Source of the DNA: DATNPH01 sp036703315
GTDB taxonomy: Bacteria > Cyanobacteriota > Cyanobacteriia > Cyanobacteriales > Coleofasciculaceae
Direction: 5' to 3'
Assembly: GCA_036703315.1 (NCBI GenBank)
Contig: DATNPH010000272.1
Location: forward strand, 1 to 7,407
Length of the DNA stretch: 7,407 bases
The position numbers and the translations under genes are program-made. The first letter of the stretch is position 1, and each line of letters starts with the position of its first letter. Below are positions 6,568 through 7,407 of the stretch, piece after piece. The notes under the pieces are model-generated. The model was not told the DNA's origin. It ran no database searches and was given only the letters and a program-made list of their open reading frames with translations.

Positions 6568-7225
6568 TTACCTAGATATAACTCTAGATAAAGGAATAGT
6601 CTTACCTCATCAAGCATTAATCTAAAAATTAGATTTAAAATCGTAAATTAATTTAGCTTAATACTGGTTATATAGAGCTATTTTGTTGCTTTTTTCGGAG
6701 AAATAATGCTCCTCTAAAATTTACTTTACTGATCTATACTGGGGATTAAACTTAATGGAATCCCAATCATTAAGCGTTTTTTCTCTATCCGACTGAGAGA
6801 CGTTAATTTTTTCCACAGAGTTTAGCGACTCCTGTTAAAAGCCGCAACTATTGGTTTATACGAAGCTTTTATAGGGTTATCCGGACAAGTTTGTAGTTGA
6901 CACTCACTACGCCAGATCAGCAGGTGTTTTAGGATGTGTAGCGTAAACTGTTTGCCTCAGCTGCATGCTTGTTGTGTGAGCTGAAACACTCCTATCTGAA
7001 AGACCAATACAAACAGCTGAACTAATTAGGGAGCGAACGGCTACGTCGCATTGACGCATCAACCAAAAAGGCAGAGGGCTTTTATGAAAGAGTTCCTGTC
7101 CATCTGCCTGCCTGTATAAGAGGCGACCTCTCAGGGAGCAAGGGTTTGAATCCCCCTGTGCGTAAAGCTCACTGGCTCCCCCGAATCGAGGGGTCCCAAT
7201 CCCATCTCTAGAAGGGAGCATAAAA

Positions 7226-7253
7226 GCCTTCTGTCGTCTGCCTTCTGCCTTCC
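7226..7253. repeat. Degenerate heptamer tandem repeat (STRR-like)
   Basis: Four consecutive 7-nt units read GCCTTCT, GTCGTCT, GCCTTCT, GCCTTCC. Tandem heptamers of this kind (AGAAGGC on the other strand) are common between genes of filamentous cyanobacteria as short tandemly repeated repetitive (STRR) sequences. When translated they give the familiar spurious EGRRQK text. Confidence 0.7.
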
Positions 7254-7273
7254 CATCAATCTCTACACATTGG

Positions 7274-7303
7274 TGACAAGTTAAGCCTTTAAGGCAGTTG
7301 TCA
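7274..7303. repeat. Nested palindrome TGACAA...GCCTT-AAGGC...TTGTCA
   Basis: An inner palindrome GCCTT-T-AAGGC (7285-7295) sits inside an outer inverted repeat TGACAA (7274-7279) and TTGTCA (7298-7303), with 5-nt and 2-nt unpaired joints. The 30-bp unit could be a protein-binding site with two dyads on nearly the same axis, or a cruciform or hairpin element. It lies about 100 bp from the window edge, where the promoter of an unseen gene could be. Confidence 0.5.
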
Positions 7304-7407
7304 AGGGGATTGGAGAAGAGGCTTGAAGAAAAATTGGTCAGAGCCGCGCTGTTTTTCAGGGAAGGGTGAGACAATTAACTTAACGTTGGGTTTTCGTTGC
7401 TGTTTAA

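Larger units (their letters stand above)
6440..6906 (-). other. AT-rich, gene-free upstream region of the signalling operon
   Basis: No convincing coding frame is present on either strand. The sequence is visibly AT-rich and holds several inverted repeats: AGGTTA/TAACCT (6548-6553, 6562-6567), CTAGA/TCTAG (6572-6576, 6583-6587), AATCTA/TAGATT (6619-6624, 6630-6635), CTTAATG/CATTAAG (6751-6757, 6768-6774) and TCTCT/AGAGA (6782-6786, 6796-6800). The operon promoter should be here, reading leftward, but I see no clear -35/-10 pair. A candidate TTGTTT with TAACTT 18 nt later lies close to the start codon (about 6500-6530), but both hexamers are poor matches. CTTAATG/CATTAAG is followed by CG and a T-run on the plus strand (6777-6782), so it could work as a weak rightward terminator, although no plus-strand gene precedes it. 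Confidence 0.5.
6907..7407. other. Noncoding, hairpin-rich region without a supported gene
   Basis: A minus-strand open frame covers 6907-7374, but its translation looks like no protein I know and includes text from a heptamer repeat. What stands out instead are inverted repeats: GGCAGA/TCTGCC (7070-7075, 7103-7108), AGAGG/CCTCT with a CGA loop (7119-7131), GGGAGC/GCTCCC (7134-7139, 7175-7180), the alternative partner GGGAGC at 7214-7219, CCCC/GGGG around GAATCGA (7179-7193), and a nested palindrome at 7274-7303. This could be a structured RNA, the end of a degraded mobile element, or the 5' region of a gene beyond the window. I cannot choose between them. Confidence 0.4.

Noticed and set aside
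7128..7162. tRNA-like T-arm (GGGTTTGAATCCC)
   Set aside because: The loop has T instead of the invariant C, the stem is short, and no matching acceptor stem, anticodon arm or D arm is found upstream.
6907..7374. 155-codon open frame on the minus strand
   Set aside because: Its translation has no recognisable domain, passes through the heptamer repeat (EGRRQK text) and several hairpins, and no strong ribosome binding site stands out. It is treated as chance.

Overview
The window looks like a chromosomal segment of a cyanobacterium, probably filamentous or repeat-rich. The octamer GCGATCGC (HIP1) occurs seven times in 7.4 kb. There are short palindromic dispersed repeats and a heptamer repeat resembling the cyanobacterial STRR class. 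The gene families present (PIN-domain pair, Uma2 remnant, large Cache/GAF/PAS hybrid kinase, GAF-class III cyclase) fit this. The assignment rests on pattern recognition, not on a database search.

Layout. Positions 1-649 (+) hold the 3' part of a small antitoxin-like gene overlapping by 4 nt (ATGA) a PIN-domain ribonuclease gene, so this is probably a type II toxin-antitoxin pair. Positions 650-1360 are a gene graveyard. They contain a decayed Uma2-family gene (minus strand) that lost its whole catalytic middle and took a palindromic repeat in its 3' end, a second isolated copy of an Uma2 C-terminal tail, and three palindromic repeat elements. Positions 1361-6439 (all minus) are a compact three-gene signalling operon, read from high to low coordinates: a 1090-residue membrane hybrid histidine kinase, a 470-residue GAF-adenylate cyclase starting inside the kinase stop codon region (8-nt overlap), and a 128-residue single-domain CheY-like response regulator 14 nt further on. 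Positions 6440-7407 hold no gene I can support. The first half is AT-rich and palindrome-rich and probably carries the operon promoter and leader. The second half has several hairpin-forming inverted repeats, a degenerate heptamer repeat and a striking nested palindrome.

How the genes may work together (inference). The kinase would sense a periplasmic ligand through its Cache domain and cytoplasmic cues through GAF and PAS, then phosphorylate its own C-terminal receiver and possibly the free CheY-like protein. The adjacent cyclase has all residues expected for ATP cyclisation and would make cAMP. The domain order kinase-receiver-cyclase matches that of the cyanobacterial fusion protein CyaC, but here it is split over overlapping genes. 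The 24-bp minisatellite inside the sensor domain, the vestigial second receiver start at the kinase C-terminus and the Uma2 decay are the most unusual features.
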